Of a DNA stretch of 64,000 nucleotides, positions 1-7,909 are shown in pieces. The position numbers and the translations under genes were made by a program. The stretch spans positions 62,001 to 126,000 of the forward strand of contig NZ_ANNV01000150.1 of the NCBI RefSeq assembly GCF_000346755.1. The letters run 5' to 3'. Below the pieces are notes generated by a model. That model searched no databases. It was not told the origin of the DNA and was given only the letters and a program-made list of their open reading frames with translations. The stretch is from Pseudomonas sp. CBZ-4. Its GTDB lineage: Bacteria > Pseudomonadota > Gammaproteobacteria > Pseudomonadales > Pseudomonadaceae. The stretch's first letter is position 1; each line of letters begins with the position of its first letter.

Positions 1-816
1 TTGGGCGATTTGCGCGGGCAGGTCCGCATCGCCACGGCGCTCGGCAAGGCTGCGCAACGGGCACACCGCCATGCCGCTCAAAGCGCACAACGCAGTGATG
101 CGCGCCATGGACAAGCGCGCCATGGCCTGACGGAACACCGGCGGCATCGGCGCGACGGCTTTGGCATAGCGCAGCAGGAAGGCTTTCCAGCCCTGCCCGG
201 CCTGTTCGCCGTCGATGCCGACCTGCGCCCAGAAGCGCCGCCAAGGTTCGGCGTCGAGGGTTTCCAACTCAAAATACACGCCGTCAGCCGACATGAACGG
301 CGGGCGATTCTTCGCGCACGTCGCCCCGGGCAGCAGGCGTTCGGCTTCAGCGCCCGCCGTGGCACCGGCCAGGTATTGGGCGATGCTCAACACGCCGGCA
401 CCGGCCATGGACGTGTCCACGCGGCTGAAATCACCGCCGCGCAATTGCCCGACGGCAGCGGCCAACACGCCTTGCAGCGCGAGGCTGGCGCCGAGGGTGG
501 AGACGTAATCCACCCCCAGCCCCTGCGCCTTGCCGCTGGCGCGGCCGTGCACCGACATCAGGCCGCAGGCCGCTTGCAGCGTGTGTTCGGTGGCGCCGGC
601 GGACGTGCCGTCGGCCCAGCCCTGAATCACGCCCTGCACCGACTTGAGGTCAGGATGATGCAGGCCGATGCACATGGCATCGCGCCTGTCGCTGTCGTGG
701 GGCGCCAGGCCCAGCGCCGTCGCCTGGTAGCGCAGGGACGCGGCCAAGCTGGCCATCCCGGCCGATGCGCCGGTAAACGTGCCGCTGAGGCTACAGCCGT
801 GTAGAAGTGCAGACAT
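1..816 (-). CDS. CoA-transferase family III (CaiB/BaiF)-like protein, 3' end outside window
   Basis: The frame is open from the ATG at 816 to the window edge, so the C-terminus is missing (272 residues visible). Residues about 80-150 follow the family III CoA-transferase pattern: a QAACGLM segment, then GVDYVSTLGA in which Asp103 lines up with the catalytic Asp of formyl-CoA transferase, then a VDTSM strand and an 'SADGVYFELETL...W' block. The N-terminus is shorter than usual and lacks the expected Rossmann start. The same frame stays open without ATG/GTG/TTG back into the stop of the upstream sulfur-carrier gene, so a rare CTG start at 906 is possible. Last visible gene of the moeZ-mec-cysO-like operon. 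Inferred role: activating or transferring an acyl group in that pathway. Family call is moderate. Confidence 0.55.
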   Translation of the reverse strand, partial: MSALLHGCSLSGTFTGASAGMASLAASLRYQATALGLAPHDSDRRDAMCIGLHHPDLKSVQGVIQGWADGTSAGATEHTLQAACGLMSVHGRASGKAQGLGVDYVSTLGASLALQGVLAAAVGQLRGGDFSRVDTSMAGAGVLSIAQYLAGATAGAEAERLLPGATCAKNRPPFMSADGVYFELETLDAEPWRRFWAQVGIDGEQAGQGWKAFLLRYAKAVAPMPPVFRQAMARLSMARITALCALSGMAVCPLRSLAERRGDADLPAQIAQ

Positions 817-902
817 TCGACATTCGCCAGAAAGGTGAGTGATCGCTGCGCGCGCGACCTCGGGTGAGGTACGCCGCGCCAGCCCTGAGACGTGTTCGCC
901 GA

Positions 903-1175
903 TCAGCCGCCCGCGACGGCCGGCAGGATGGTGATGGCGTCGCCGGCCTTGAGCGCGGTGCCCAGGTTGTCGGCGAAACGGATGTCGTCATCGTTGACGT
1001 AGATGTTCACGAAGCGATGCACCTGGCCGTCGCCGATCAGGCGATCCTTGACGCCTGGATACTCACGTTCCATCTGTTCGATCACTTCCAGAACTGTGTT
1101 GCCGTGCACTTCCACGCGCTTCTGATCCTGGGTAAAAGAGCGCAACAAAGTGGGCACCATCACGGAAATCGACAT
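903..1175 (-). CDS. CysO/MoaD/ThiS-like sulfur carrier protein
   Basis: Small ubiquitin-fold protein of 90 residues that ends in PAVAGG, so the Gly-Gly tail is already exposed. Such carriers are adenylated at the C-terminus by an E1-like enzyme and converted to a thiocarboxylate that donates sulfur. The sequence resembles mycobacterial CysO closely, including 'HRFVNIYVND' and 'TILPAVAGG'. The ATG at 1175 is chosen because AGGGAG lies 7 bases upstream; a further in-frame ATG at 1205 lacks this. It follows the JAMM hydrolase gene by 44 bases and precedes the CoA-transferase-like gene. Thioquinolobactin QbsE and PDTC-type carriers are related. Whether the sulfur goes to cysteine or to a secondary metabolite is inference; context favours the latter. 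Confidence 0.85.
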   Translation of the reverse strand: MSISVMVPTLLRSFTQDQKRVEVHGNTVLEVIEQMEREYPGVKDRLIGDGQVHRFVNIYVNDDDIRFADNLGTALKAGDAITILPAVAGG

Positions 1176-1219
1176 GCAGAACTCCCTGGGCCTTAGTTGG
1201 CCCATTGATTAACTTCGGT

Positions 1220-1627
1220 TTAATTAACGATGCAGATAACTTCTTCAGTCACTCTGCGTTGCACGATACGAAAACTGCGCACTGCAACTTCAACTTCCGG
1301 CAGTGTTGAAATAATGACGTAGTGCACCGATGCATCACCGGCATAACTCACATCTTCCGCACTGGGGTAGGCCACGCTGGCGGTGTGGGAGTGGTAGATC
1401 ACCCGGCACTCCTCGTCCCGTTCATCCAGTTCGCGCCACACCGCCAATTGCTGCTTGGGGGCGAAGCTGAAGAACGTTGCGGAGCGCGCCGCGTTCTCCA
1501 TCGCCACCAGGCGTTCGGCGGTTGGCTCGCCCACCGGCGCGGCGATGATGCCGCAGGTTTCCTGCGGGTGATCGCGGTGCGCCTGTTCCAGCATGGCCTC
1601 CAGCAGGCCGGCACGCAGCTTCAACAT
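1220..1627 (-). CDS. Mec-like JAMM/Mov34 zinc hydrolase
   Basis: A 135-residue JAMM-family metalloprotein with a complete motif: Glu23, then H79-x-H81, with Asp92 after ten intervening residues (HSHTASVAYPSAED). It is close in length and sequence to mycobacterial Mec, which hydrolyses the CysO-cysteine adduct to release cysteine. QbsD of thioquinolobactin biosynthesis is a relative that trims two residues from its carrier. Here the carrier needs no trimming because it already ends in Gly-Gly, so a Mec-like adduct hydrolase role fits better (inference). It starts 5 bases after the moeZ-like stop, so the two are probably translated together. Confidence 0.85.
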   Translation of the reverse strand: MLKLRAGLLEAMLEQAHRDHPQETCGIIAAPVGEPTAERLVAMENAARSATFFSFAPKQQLAVWRELDERDEECRVIYHSHTASVAYPSAEDVSYAGDASVHYVIISTLPEVEVAVRSFRIVQRRVTEEVICIVN

Positions 1628-1632
1628 GGCGG

Positions 1633-2805
1633 TCAGTAGCTCGGCAACGTCGGTTCGACATCACGCACCCAGGCCAGCACGCCGCCGTCGAGGTTGCGCA
1701 CGTTGCTGAAGCCGCGCTGCTGCAACTCCAGCAAGACCGCCTTGGAACGCATGCCGGATTTGCAATGCAGCACCAGGTTGGCGTGCTTGCCGAAGCGGGT
1801 TTCGATGACGTGCGCAGTGTTCGGGCCCTTGGGGATATGTTGCGCGCCGGGGATGCGCACGATGTCCCATTCGGTCTGTTCCCGCACGTCGATCAGCAGC
1901 AGGTTTTCCCGGCGTTCACGCAGGGCGTGCAGCTCGCGGGCGCTGATGGACGGGATGTCCGACGGCTGCACGCCGTGGGGCGCCAACAGGCCGCAGAACG
2001 CCTGGTAATCGCTGAGGGCGGTAATCGGCTGACGGCCCGGCGCCCGGCGCAGCGGCATTTGCCGGTAGGACATTTCCAGCGCGTCATAGACCATCAATCG
2101 GCCCAGCAGGCTTTCGCCGATGCCGGTGATCAGCTTCACTGCCTCGGTGGCCATGATCGCGCCAATCGACGCGCAGAGGATGCCCAGCACCCCGCCTTCG
2201 GAGCAGGACGGCGCCAGTTCCGGTGGCGGCGGCTCGGGGTAGAGGTCGCGGTAGTTGAGGCCGACGCCGCCGGGAGCATCTTCCCAGAACACCGAGGCCT
2301 GGCCCTCGAAACGGTAGATCGAACCCCACACGTACGGCTTGCCGGCCAGCACGCAGGCGTCGTTGACCAGGTAGCGGGTGGCGAAGTTGTCGGTGCCGTC
2401 GAGGATCAGGTCGTACTCGCTGAACAACTGCACGGCGGTTTCCGATTCCAGGCGCAGGTTGTAGCAGTTGACCTGCACATGGGGGTTCAGATCGCGGATC
2501 GCGGCGGCGGCGCTGTCGACCTTCAATTGGCCGACGGTGGCGACGCGGTGGATCACCTGGCGCTGCAGGTTGGATTCGTCCACCACGTCAAAATCGATAA
2601 GGCCCAAGGTGCCGATACCGGCCGCCGCCAAGTACAACAACGCGGGCGAACCGAGACCACCGGCACCAATGACCAACACTTTGCTGGTCTTTAAACGGCG
2701 CTGGCCGTCCATGCCGACATCGGGAATCAACAAGTGCCGACTATAACGGGTTATTTCGTCGTTACTTAGTTGGGCAAGTGGCTCTACAAGTGCAGGAAGT
2801 TTCAT
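1633..2805 (-). CDS. MoeZ-like adenylyltransferase/sulfurtransferase (ThiF-rhodanese fusion)
   Basis: A 390-residue E1-like enzyme. The N-terminal ThiF/MoeB domain has the nucleotide loop GAGGLG (47-52) and the 'SNLQRQVIH' region. A C-terminal rhodanese domain carries Cys348 in HCKSGMRS, the likely persulfide residue. It would adenylate the Gly-Gly tail of the neighbouring carrier and transfer sulfur to give a thiocarboxylate. Overall it is strikingly like mycobacterial MoeZ, e.g. 'LDGTDNFATRYLVND' and 'PSCSEGGVLG'. The ATG at 2805 is preferred over one at 2862 because it has CAGG upstream and matches the family start. First gene of its operon; a Fur-box-like sequence lies about 20 bases upstream. 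Confidence 0.9.
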   Translation of the reverse strand: MKLPALVEPLAQLSNDEITRYSRHLLIPDVGMDGQRRLKTSKVLVIGAGGLGSPALLYLAAAGIGTLGLIDFDVVDESNLQRQVIHRVATVGQLKVDSAAAAIRDLNPHVQVNCYNLRLESETAVQLFSEYDLILDGTDNFATRYLVNDACVLAGKPYVWGSIYRFEGQASVFWEDAPGGVGLNYRDLYPEPPPPELAPSCSEGGVLGILCASIGAIMATEAVKLITGIGESLLGRLMVYDALEMSYRQMPLRRAPGRQPITALSDYQAFCGLLAPHGVQPSDIPSISARELHALRERRENLLLIDVREQTEWDIVRIPGAQHIPKGPNTAHVIETRFGKHANLVLHCKSGMRSKAVLLELQQRGFSNVRNLDGGVLAWVRDVEPTLPSY

Positions 2806-2825
2806 CACGAATACCTGTTTCTGAA

Positions 2826-2840
2826 TGCAAGTGATTCTCA
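2826..2840 (-). promoter_or_regulatory. Fur-box-like sequence before the moeZ-like operon
   Basis: Read on the minus strand this is TGAGAATCACTTGCA, which fits the 7-1-7 Fur pattern TGATAAT-n-ATTATCA at about 10 of 14 positions. It sits 20 bases upstream of the moeZ-like ATG, in an AT-rich stretch, where repressor binding would block transcription. Match judged by eye only. Confidence 0.4.
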
Positions 2841-2919
2841 AGTAAACACTTGGTTTAATCAATTCAACAAATCAGGACATTCATATTCATAAGGGATATT
2901 TTTGTATGCGTTTAAATAA

Positions 2920-2949
2920 ACTCAAAGCCCTCATGGGAGGGCTTTGAGT
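2920..2949 (-). terminator. Intrinsic terminator of the PigD/PigE-like operon
   Basis: Perfect 13-bp arms ACTCAAAGCCCTC and GAGGGCTTTGAGT with a 4-base loop. On the minus strand it is followed by an A/T-rich tract (TTATTTAAA). It lies 7 bases past the stop of the PigE-like gene and separates that operon from the moeZ-like operon downstream. Confidence 0.8.
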
Positions 2950-2956
2950 CAGGACG

Positions 2957-5455
2957 TCAGCCGAGGAAGGTCGACATGTCCATGCACACCGCGCTGAACG
3001 CCTGCACAAAATGCCGCGCCTCGGACTCGCTGAGCACCAGCGGCGGCTGGATGCGCATGACCCGGTTGTTGTTGGCGGTAACGAAGGTCAACACGCCGTG
3101 CTCCCGGGACAGTTTGCTGACGAAGCGCAGCACGAACATCTCCTCGAAGTTTTTCTCGATCTCGCTGATGGCCTCGTCGATATGCCGCTTGGCCTTGCCC
3201 GACAGCATGCGATAGGTGCCCGCCGCGTTGCCCGGCATGCGGCTGGCAAACTCGCGCACAAATGCCTCCACGCCGCCCTTGTAGCTGTACTCGAACTCGA
3301 TGGCGATCATCAGGCCCTGGCCGCGCACTTCACGGATGAACGGGTAGCCGCTGACCGCTTCACTCAGGGCTTCCTTGAGTTGCGCACCGACCCGCGCCGC
3401 GTTGCCGGCCAGGTCTTCGTTGGCGATCACCTCCAAAGTGGCGAGGGCCGACGCCGAGGCGAAGTTGCCGCCGCCGAAAGTCGAGGTGTGCAGGGCAAAG
3501 GTGTCGATGCTGCCGTAGGCGCGGTCCCACAGCGCTGCGCTGGACAGCGTCGCGCCGATCGGTACGGCGCCGCCGGAAAGCGATTTGGACAGCACCAGAA
3601 TGTCCGGCACCACCCCTTCCCATTCGCAGGCAAACAGCTTGCCGGTGCGGCCGAGGCCGGTCTGGATTTCGTCGAGGATCATCACGCAATCGTGGGCGGT
3701 GCACAGCGCCCGCACCTGTTGCAGATAACCCGCCGGCGGGAAGATCACGCCGCCTTCGCCCTGGATGGGCTCAAGGATGAACGCGCCGACATCGCCTTGT
3801 TCCAGGGCGCTTTCCAGGGCGTGCAGGTCGCCAAAGGGAATCGAATCGCAGCGCGACAGCAGCGGCTTGAACGGGTCGCGGTGTTTGTCGCGGCCGGTCA
3901 CCGACAGCGCGCCGAGGGTTTTGCCGTGGTAGCCGTTGTCGCAATACAGCACACGCGGGCGGCTCATCGCGGCCATGGCCAATTTCAACGCGGCTTCGAT
4001 GGCCTCGGTGCCGGAGTTGCTGAAGAACACCCGCTCCAGGTCTCCCGGCGCCAGTTCGCTCAGGCGCTGGGCGAGCAGGCTGGTGTGCAGCGGCACCGAC
4101 ACGTACTGCACAAAGGTCGGGTGCTGGTTTTGCAGGAATGCCTGCAACGCCTGGTTGACCTTGGGGTGGTTGTGCCCGGTGTTCAGGCAGCCGTAGCCGG
4201 CGACGAAATCCAGGTAGCGGCCGCCGTCCAGGTCGGTGAGCCAGCAGCCTTCGCCTTGAGTGAAGACGCGCTCGATATGGTTGAACTGGTAGAACTCGCG
4301 CAGCACCGGGTTGATGTGCTGGCCGAAGCAGCGCAGGGCTTCGGCGCGCAGGTCGGCGGGTGGCGCCACGTCCTGGCGGCGGTGGAAGCGGCGCAGGGGC
4401 TGGAAGTCTTCGTCGCGCAGGCGCTCGCCGTAGGAGGCCATGGGCGACGGCGAGAAGCCGTGCAGCTCGGCGATGCGGCCGATTTCCAGGACTTTTTCTT
4501 CAGGCAATTCACGCCCGATGGAGAATGCCTCGGCACGCCCTTCCAGGGCCAGCACCAGGGTTTCGGCGAGGCAGCCGTTGAGGAATTTCTTCGGCGCGAG
4601 GCCCAGGTTTTCGGTGCCGAAATGCACCGCGTCGCTGGCCGATACCAGGCCGCCGTCGACGATCAGGATGTCGTTGCGGTCGTGGTTGAACGCCAGCACA
4701 TCGCGGGGCAATGCGGCGTCGATCACCACCGCGCCGGGGGCCAGGCGATACGGGTCGATCACCCCGCCGCTGGACGTGGCGGCGACGTAGAAACGCACGT
4801 CGTCGTAGCAGCTTTCGATCTCGGCGGTGAGGCGCACCTGGGCGTGCATCTCTCCCGGCAGATAGGCCAGGCTTTCCAGGCCTTGCTCGACGCTGCCGCG
4901 ATGCACAAGGCGCAGGCGACAGCCGTGGCGCGCAAGCAACTTGGCGATGACCAGGGCGATGGAACCGGGGTAACCGACCACCGCGACTTCGCTGTCGGCC
5001 GGGTCTACGTCGAGGCGCTGCATGGCTTCCAGCACGTTCTTGTAGGCGGCGTAAGCGGTCAGCGAATTACCGGTGGTGACCGCCACGCCGCTGCGCTCCT
5101 GGGTCTGCAAACCACGGTTGCCGACGATGGCCGTGAAGCCGCCGAGGCCAACCAGATGGGCGCCCTGCTCCTTGAGGCTGTTCACACCGTCCAGCACCCG
5201 CGCGGCAATGCTGCGCGGCTGGCTGAGCATCTGCTCGGCGGTCAGTGGCAGGTAATGCAGGATGCCTTCGCAGGTGGCGCCGGTGGCGCTGACGATGCGC
5301 CCGAAATCGGCGAACGGCACCAGGTTGCGCGGTTGCCACAGTTCGGGCTGATAGCCGCGATCCTGCTCGGCGAGCGTGCGGTCGAGCAGGTCGATGATCT
5401 TCACTTGGCGTTGCAGCGCGATGGAAGTCGGGTGAGCGATAAAGCCGAATTTCAT
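2957..5455 (-). CDS. PigE-like acyl reductase-aminotransferase fusion
   Basis: Two-domain protein of 832 residues. Residues 1 to about 370 resemble the long-chain acyl-ACP reductase family: a GLGGFTA segment, a TTGNS motif, a nucleotide loop around 'VVGYPGSIAL', and Cys295 in NGCLAE at the position of the catalytic Cys of cyanobacterial AAR. The rest is a class III PLP aminotransferase with 'LDEIQTGLGRTG' and Schiff-base Lys624 in LSKSLSGG. This architecture and length match PigE of prodigiosin biosynthesis, where a thioester is reduced to an aldehyde and an acetyl-aldehyde is aminated to a pyrroline. The ATG at 5455 has AAGGA 9 bases upstream; an ATG at 5479 overlapping the previous stop is the alternative. 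Its substrate here is unknown. Confidence 0.85.
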   Translation of the reverse strand: MKFGFIAHPTSIALQRQVKIIDLLDRTLAEQDRGYQPELWQPRNLVPFADFGRIVSATGATCEGILHYLPLTAEQMLSQPRSIAARVLDGVNSLKEQGAHLVGLGGFTAIVGNRGLQTQERSGVAVTTGNSLTAYAAYKNVLEAMQRLDVDPADSEVAVVGYPGSIALVIAKLLARHGCRLRLVHRGSVEQGLESLAYLPGEMHAQVRLTAEIESCYDDVRFYVAATSSGGVIDPYRLAPGAVVIDAALPRDVLAFNHDRNDILIVDGGLVSASDAVHFGTENLGLAPKKFLNGCLAETLVLALEGRAEAFSIGRELPEEKVLEIGRIAELHGFSPSPMASYGERLRDEDFQPLRRFHRRQDVAPPADLRAEALRCFGQHINPVLREFYQFNHIERVFTQGEGCWLTDLDGGRYLDFVAGYGCLNTGHNHPKVNQALQAFLQNQHPTFVQYVSVPLHTSLLAQRLSELAPGDLERVFFSNSGTEAIEAALKLAMAAMSRPRVLYCDNGYHGKTLGALSVTGRDKHRDPFKPLLSRCDSIPFGDLHALESALEQGDVGAFILEPIQGEGGVIFPPAGYLQQVRALCTAHDCVMILDEIQTGLGRTGKLFACEWEGVVPDILVLSKSLSGGAVPIGATLSSAALWDRAYGSIDTFALHTSTFGGGNFASASALATLEVIANEDLAGNAARVGAQLKEALSEAVSGYPFIREVRGQGLMIAIEFEYSYKGGVEAFVREFASRMPGNAAGTYRMLSGKAKRHIDEAISEIEKNFEEMFVLRFVSKLSREHGVLTFVTANNNRVMRIQPPLVLSESEARHFVQAFSAVCMDMSTFLG

Positions 5456-5475
5456 GGGAGCGTATCCTTGGTGTT

Positions 5476-7878
5476 TCATTGACGGTTCCAGGCGGTTTCG
5501 GAGACCAGGCTCAAGCCGTCGCCTTCCGAGTTGTGGGCCAGCAACACGTCGAAAATATTCAGTTGCCCGGGTTGGGTCAGGGCGCTGCGCAGGTGCGCTT
5601 CATCGAAGCTCACCAGGCGCTCGCGGTGCAGGTTGATCGTGCCGATGCGCTGCACGGGCTGCGTCGCGGCGGCGCGGGTGCTGACCGCGACCTGGTGCGC
5701 GCCGTTGTGGGCGTAGCGTTTGTCGAGGTAGGTCTGGATCAGCGAGAGCACGCCGTTGCTGAGGTAGAACAAGGTCACGTTGCGCGCAGGATCGGTCAGG
5801 CCTTGGGCCAGGCGCGCTTCGATGTCCGGCACCAACGCCCGGGCGCCGTCGCCGACAAACGCCAGCACGTTGCCGCTGCCGGTCATGGCGATATACGGCA
5901 AGGCCATCAGGCCATCGCCCATCAGCGCGCGGCCGTACCAGCCGGAGAACCCCGGGTCGGTGCGCGGCACGTTGCGCAACGCCGAGATGGCGCCACGGCC
6001 GACGTCGTACACGCCGATGTAGCGGTAGTCGTGCTGCTCGATCAACTCGCGCACCAGGTTGCCGAGGCGGCGGAAGAAGTAGTTGGCGGTCATCGGCAGG
6101 GTTTCGATATGGTCCGCCGCCACGCTTTCGCTGGTGGCAGCCACTTGCGCCAGCTTGGCGCGGCGCAGGGCCAGCACCACCGGCTCGACCTGCAAGCCGC
6201 GCTCGATGTGGTCGAGGAACACGTCGAGCGGCACGTCCAGCGCCAGGTCGGTAAATGGCGACAGGTGCCGCGGCTCATGGTTGACCTGCACCACGCGCAA
6301 CTGGCGCTTGAGCTTGCCTTCGGAGAACGGCGTGGCGGCCTGGTCGACCTTGCCCTTGAGGAAGAACACGCAGTGGCTGTGCGGCCCGTTGAGTTCGTGG
6401 TCGGTGTGCACGAACTGGTAGACCCGGCGACTGAAGCCATACAACGACAGCGGCCCGAGGTAGTTCGGCACCTTGCGGCCCTGGTGATACGGGCCGACGC
6501 TGCCCGGCTGGGTGATGCTGTCGGACAGCGCAATCGCGCCGCGTTCGGCCAGGGCATGCACGCGTCGGCGCTGCTGTTCGTTGAGCTTGCCGCACTGCCA
6601 GAGCAGGTGCAGCGGCTGGCGGTTGATCAGGTCCAAGGCCTGGTCCAGCGCCTCGATTTGCGCGCTGCCGAGAGTCACTTCGGCAGTCGATGGCAAGGCC
6701 GGCAGCGTCACATTCAGCGGCACTTGCGGGCGGGATTCGAGCACGCCTTGGGTGGCCAGGATAAACACCGGCTCGGCACGTTCGGCGAGCATGGCGAAGG
6801 CTTGTTCCAGGCAGGCGCCGATCTCTTCGACCTTGCGGATGAACACCTGGCGCAAGCCCTTGGCTTCGATGACCTGGCGCCCGTCGTTGTCGTTGTCGTG
6901 GGTGCCCTGGAACGCGTACCAGACGTTTTCCGGGCTGTCGGCGCAGATGATCAGGCCCGGCGCGCCGATACGCTTGAGGTTGGCCAGGGTGCCGCGAAAC
7001 TCGTCGATCATGCCCGAGGTCACGGTGATCACATAGGCACGGCCAAACAGTTGCCAGCCGGCCATGGCGCCCACGGCGAGGCTGTGTTCGTTGCAGCCGC
7101 TGAGGCAACGCACGCCAGTACCGGCGACGTTCTGCTGCATCGACTGGATCAGGCCCGCGACCATCGAACCGGTGTAGGCGTGAAAGTCCCAGCGTTCCTG
7201 CCAGCGGCTGTGCATGAAGCGCGTGACCTCGGTGGCCAGGCTCACCGAAAGCAACGGCCCGCTGATGGAACGGGCGAGCAAGCGGTTGAAGTGCGCATGC
7301 TCCAGATGGTCGAGGATGATGCGCAGCAGATCGGCACGGCGCGCGGCGCGGTCGTCGTTGGCCACGCGCAGGTGGCGGTTGCCGCCGACGCGGTTCATCC
7401 AGCCCGGCAAGGCCGACAAGGCGCAGTACAGCACGGCCGAATGGGGTGACAGGCGTGCATTCGGCGCGGCGGCGATCAGCGCGTCGAACGGGTCGTCCAC
7501 ACCCGCCTCGGCCTGTTCGCCAAGGTCGAGGATGAACAGCTCGTTGGACAGTGGCGGGCTTTGCTGACGCAAGCGGGCCTGCGCAGCCGCCACCGAATCG
7601 AAGCTCATCAGCCACATGTCCGGCAACGCCGCCGCATGCGCCGGGCTGCCTTGCAGGTAGCGCTGGGCCTGGACCATCAGGGTTTCCAGCACCGCCTCGC
7701 TGTGCGGCCGGGGGCCCAGGGCCTGGTGCATCTCTTCGCAATCGCCAGCGGTCACGGGCCAGTCAGCGGCATTCGGCAGCGGTTGCAAACCGGCCTGCAA
7801 ATGCTCGATGACAAACGTCACGTCCTCAATCAGCGGCTGCGCCTGGGTAATCAAGCAGATTCCTAACGTGGCCTTCAT
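5476..7878 (-). CDS. PigD-like thiamine-diphosphate-dependent enzyme
   Basis: An 800-residue protein with the ThDP signature GDG at 676-678 followed by Asn about 28 residues later (FYLSNG). The N-terminal part resembles PigD, which decarboxylates pyruvate and adds the acetyl unit to an enal by a Stetter-type reaction. Pairing with a PigE-like gene directly downstream supports the assignment. The ATG at 7878 has AGGGATAGG just upstream; an in-frame ATG at 7950 inside the previous gene is rejected because it lacks a site and adds non-conserved residues. It follows the permease gene by 31 bases. The acceptor aldehyde is not deducible from sequence. Confidence 0.85.
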   Translation of the reverse strand: MKATLGICLITQAQPLIEDVTFVIEHLQAGLQPLPNAADWPVTAGDCEEMHQALGPRPHSEAVLETLMVQAQRYLQGSPAHAAALPDMWLMSFDSVAAAQARLRQQSPPLSNELFILDLGEQAEAGVDDPFDALIAAAPNARLSPHSAVLYCALSALPGWMNRVGGNRHLRVANDDRAARRADLLRIILDHLEHAHFNRLLARSISGPLLSVSLATEVTRFMHSRWQERWDFHAYTGSMVAGLIQSMQQNVAGTGVRCLSGCNEHSLAVGAMAGWQLFGRAYVITVTSGMIDEFRGTLANLKRIGAPGLIICADSPENVWYAFQGTHDNDNDGRQVIEAKGLRQVFIRKVEEIGACLEQAFAMLAERAEPVFILATQGVLESRPQVPLNVTLPALPSTAEVTLGSAQIEALDQALDLINRQPLHLLWQCGKLNEQQRRRVHALAERGAIALSDSITQPGSVGPYHQGRKVPNYLGPLSLYGFSRRVYQFVHTDHELNGPHSHCVFFLKGKVDQAATPFSEGKLKRQLRVVQVNHEPRHLSPFTDLALDVPLDVFLDHIERGLQVEPVVLALRRAKLAQVAATSESVAADHIETLPMTANYFFRRLGNLVRELIEQHDYRYIGVYDVGRGAISALRNVPRTDPGFSGWYGRALMGDGLMALPYIAMTGSGNVLAFVGDGARALVPDIEARLAQGLTDPARNVTLFYLSNGVLSLIQTYLDKRYAHNGAHQVAVSTRAAATQPVQRIGTINLHRERLVSFDEAHLRSALTQPGQLNIFDVLLAHNSEGDGLSLVSETAWNRQ

Positions 7879-7909
7879 GAACCTATCCCTATTCAAATCA
7901 AACTGAGGA

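Noticed and set aside
1..804. Plus-strand open frame of 267 codons at the window start
   Set aside because: Shadow of the minus-strand CoA-transferase-like gene; the plus translation is Arg/His/Ala-rich with no recognisable motif, typical of antisense frames in GC-rich DNA.
3011..5482. Plus-strand open frame of 823 codons opposite the PigE-like gene
   Set aside because: Antisense shadow; composition is His/Gln/Ala-rich with no domain, while the minus strand has clear AAR and aminotransferase motifs.
5479..7449. Plus-strand open frame of 656 codons opposite the PigD-like gene
   Set aside because: Same reason; the minus strand carries the ThDP motif.
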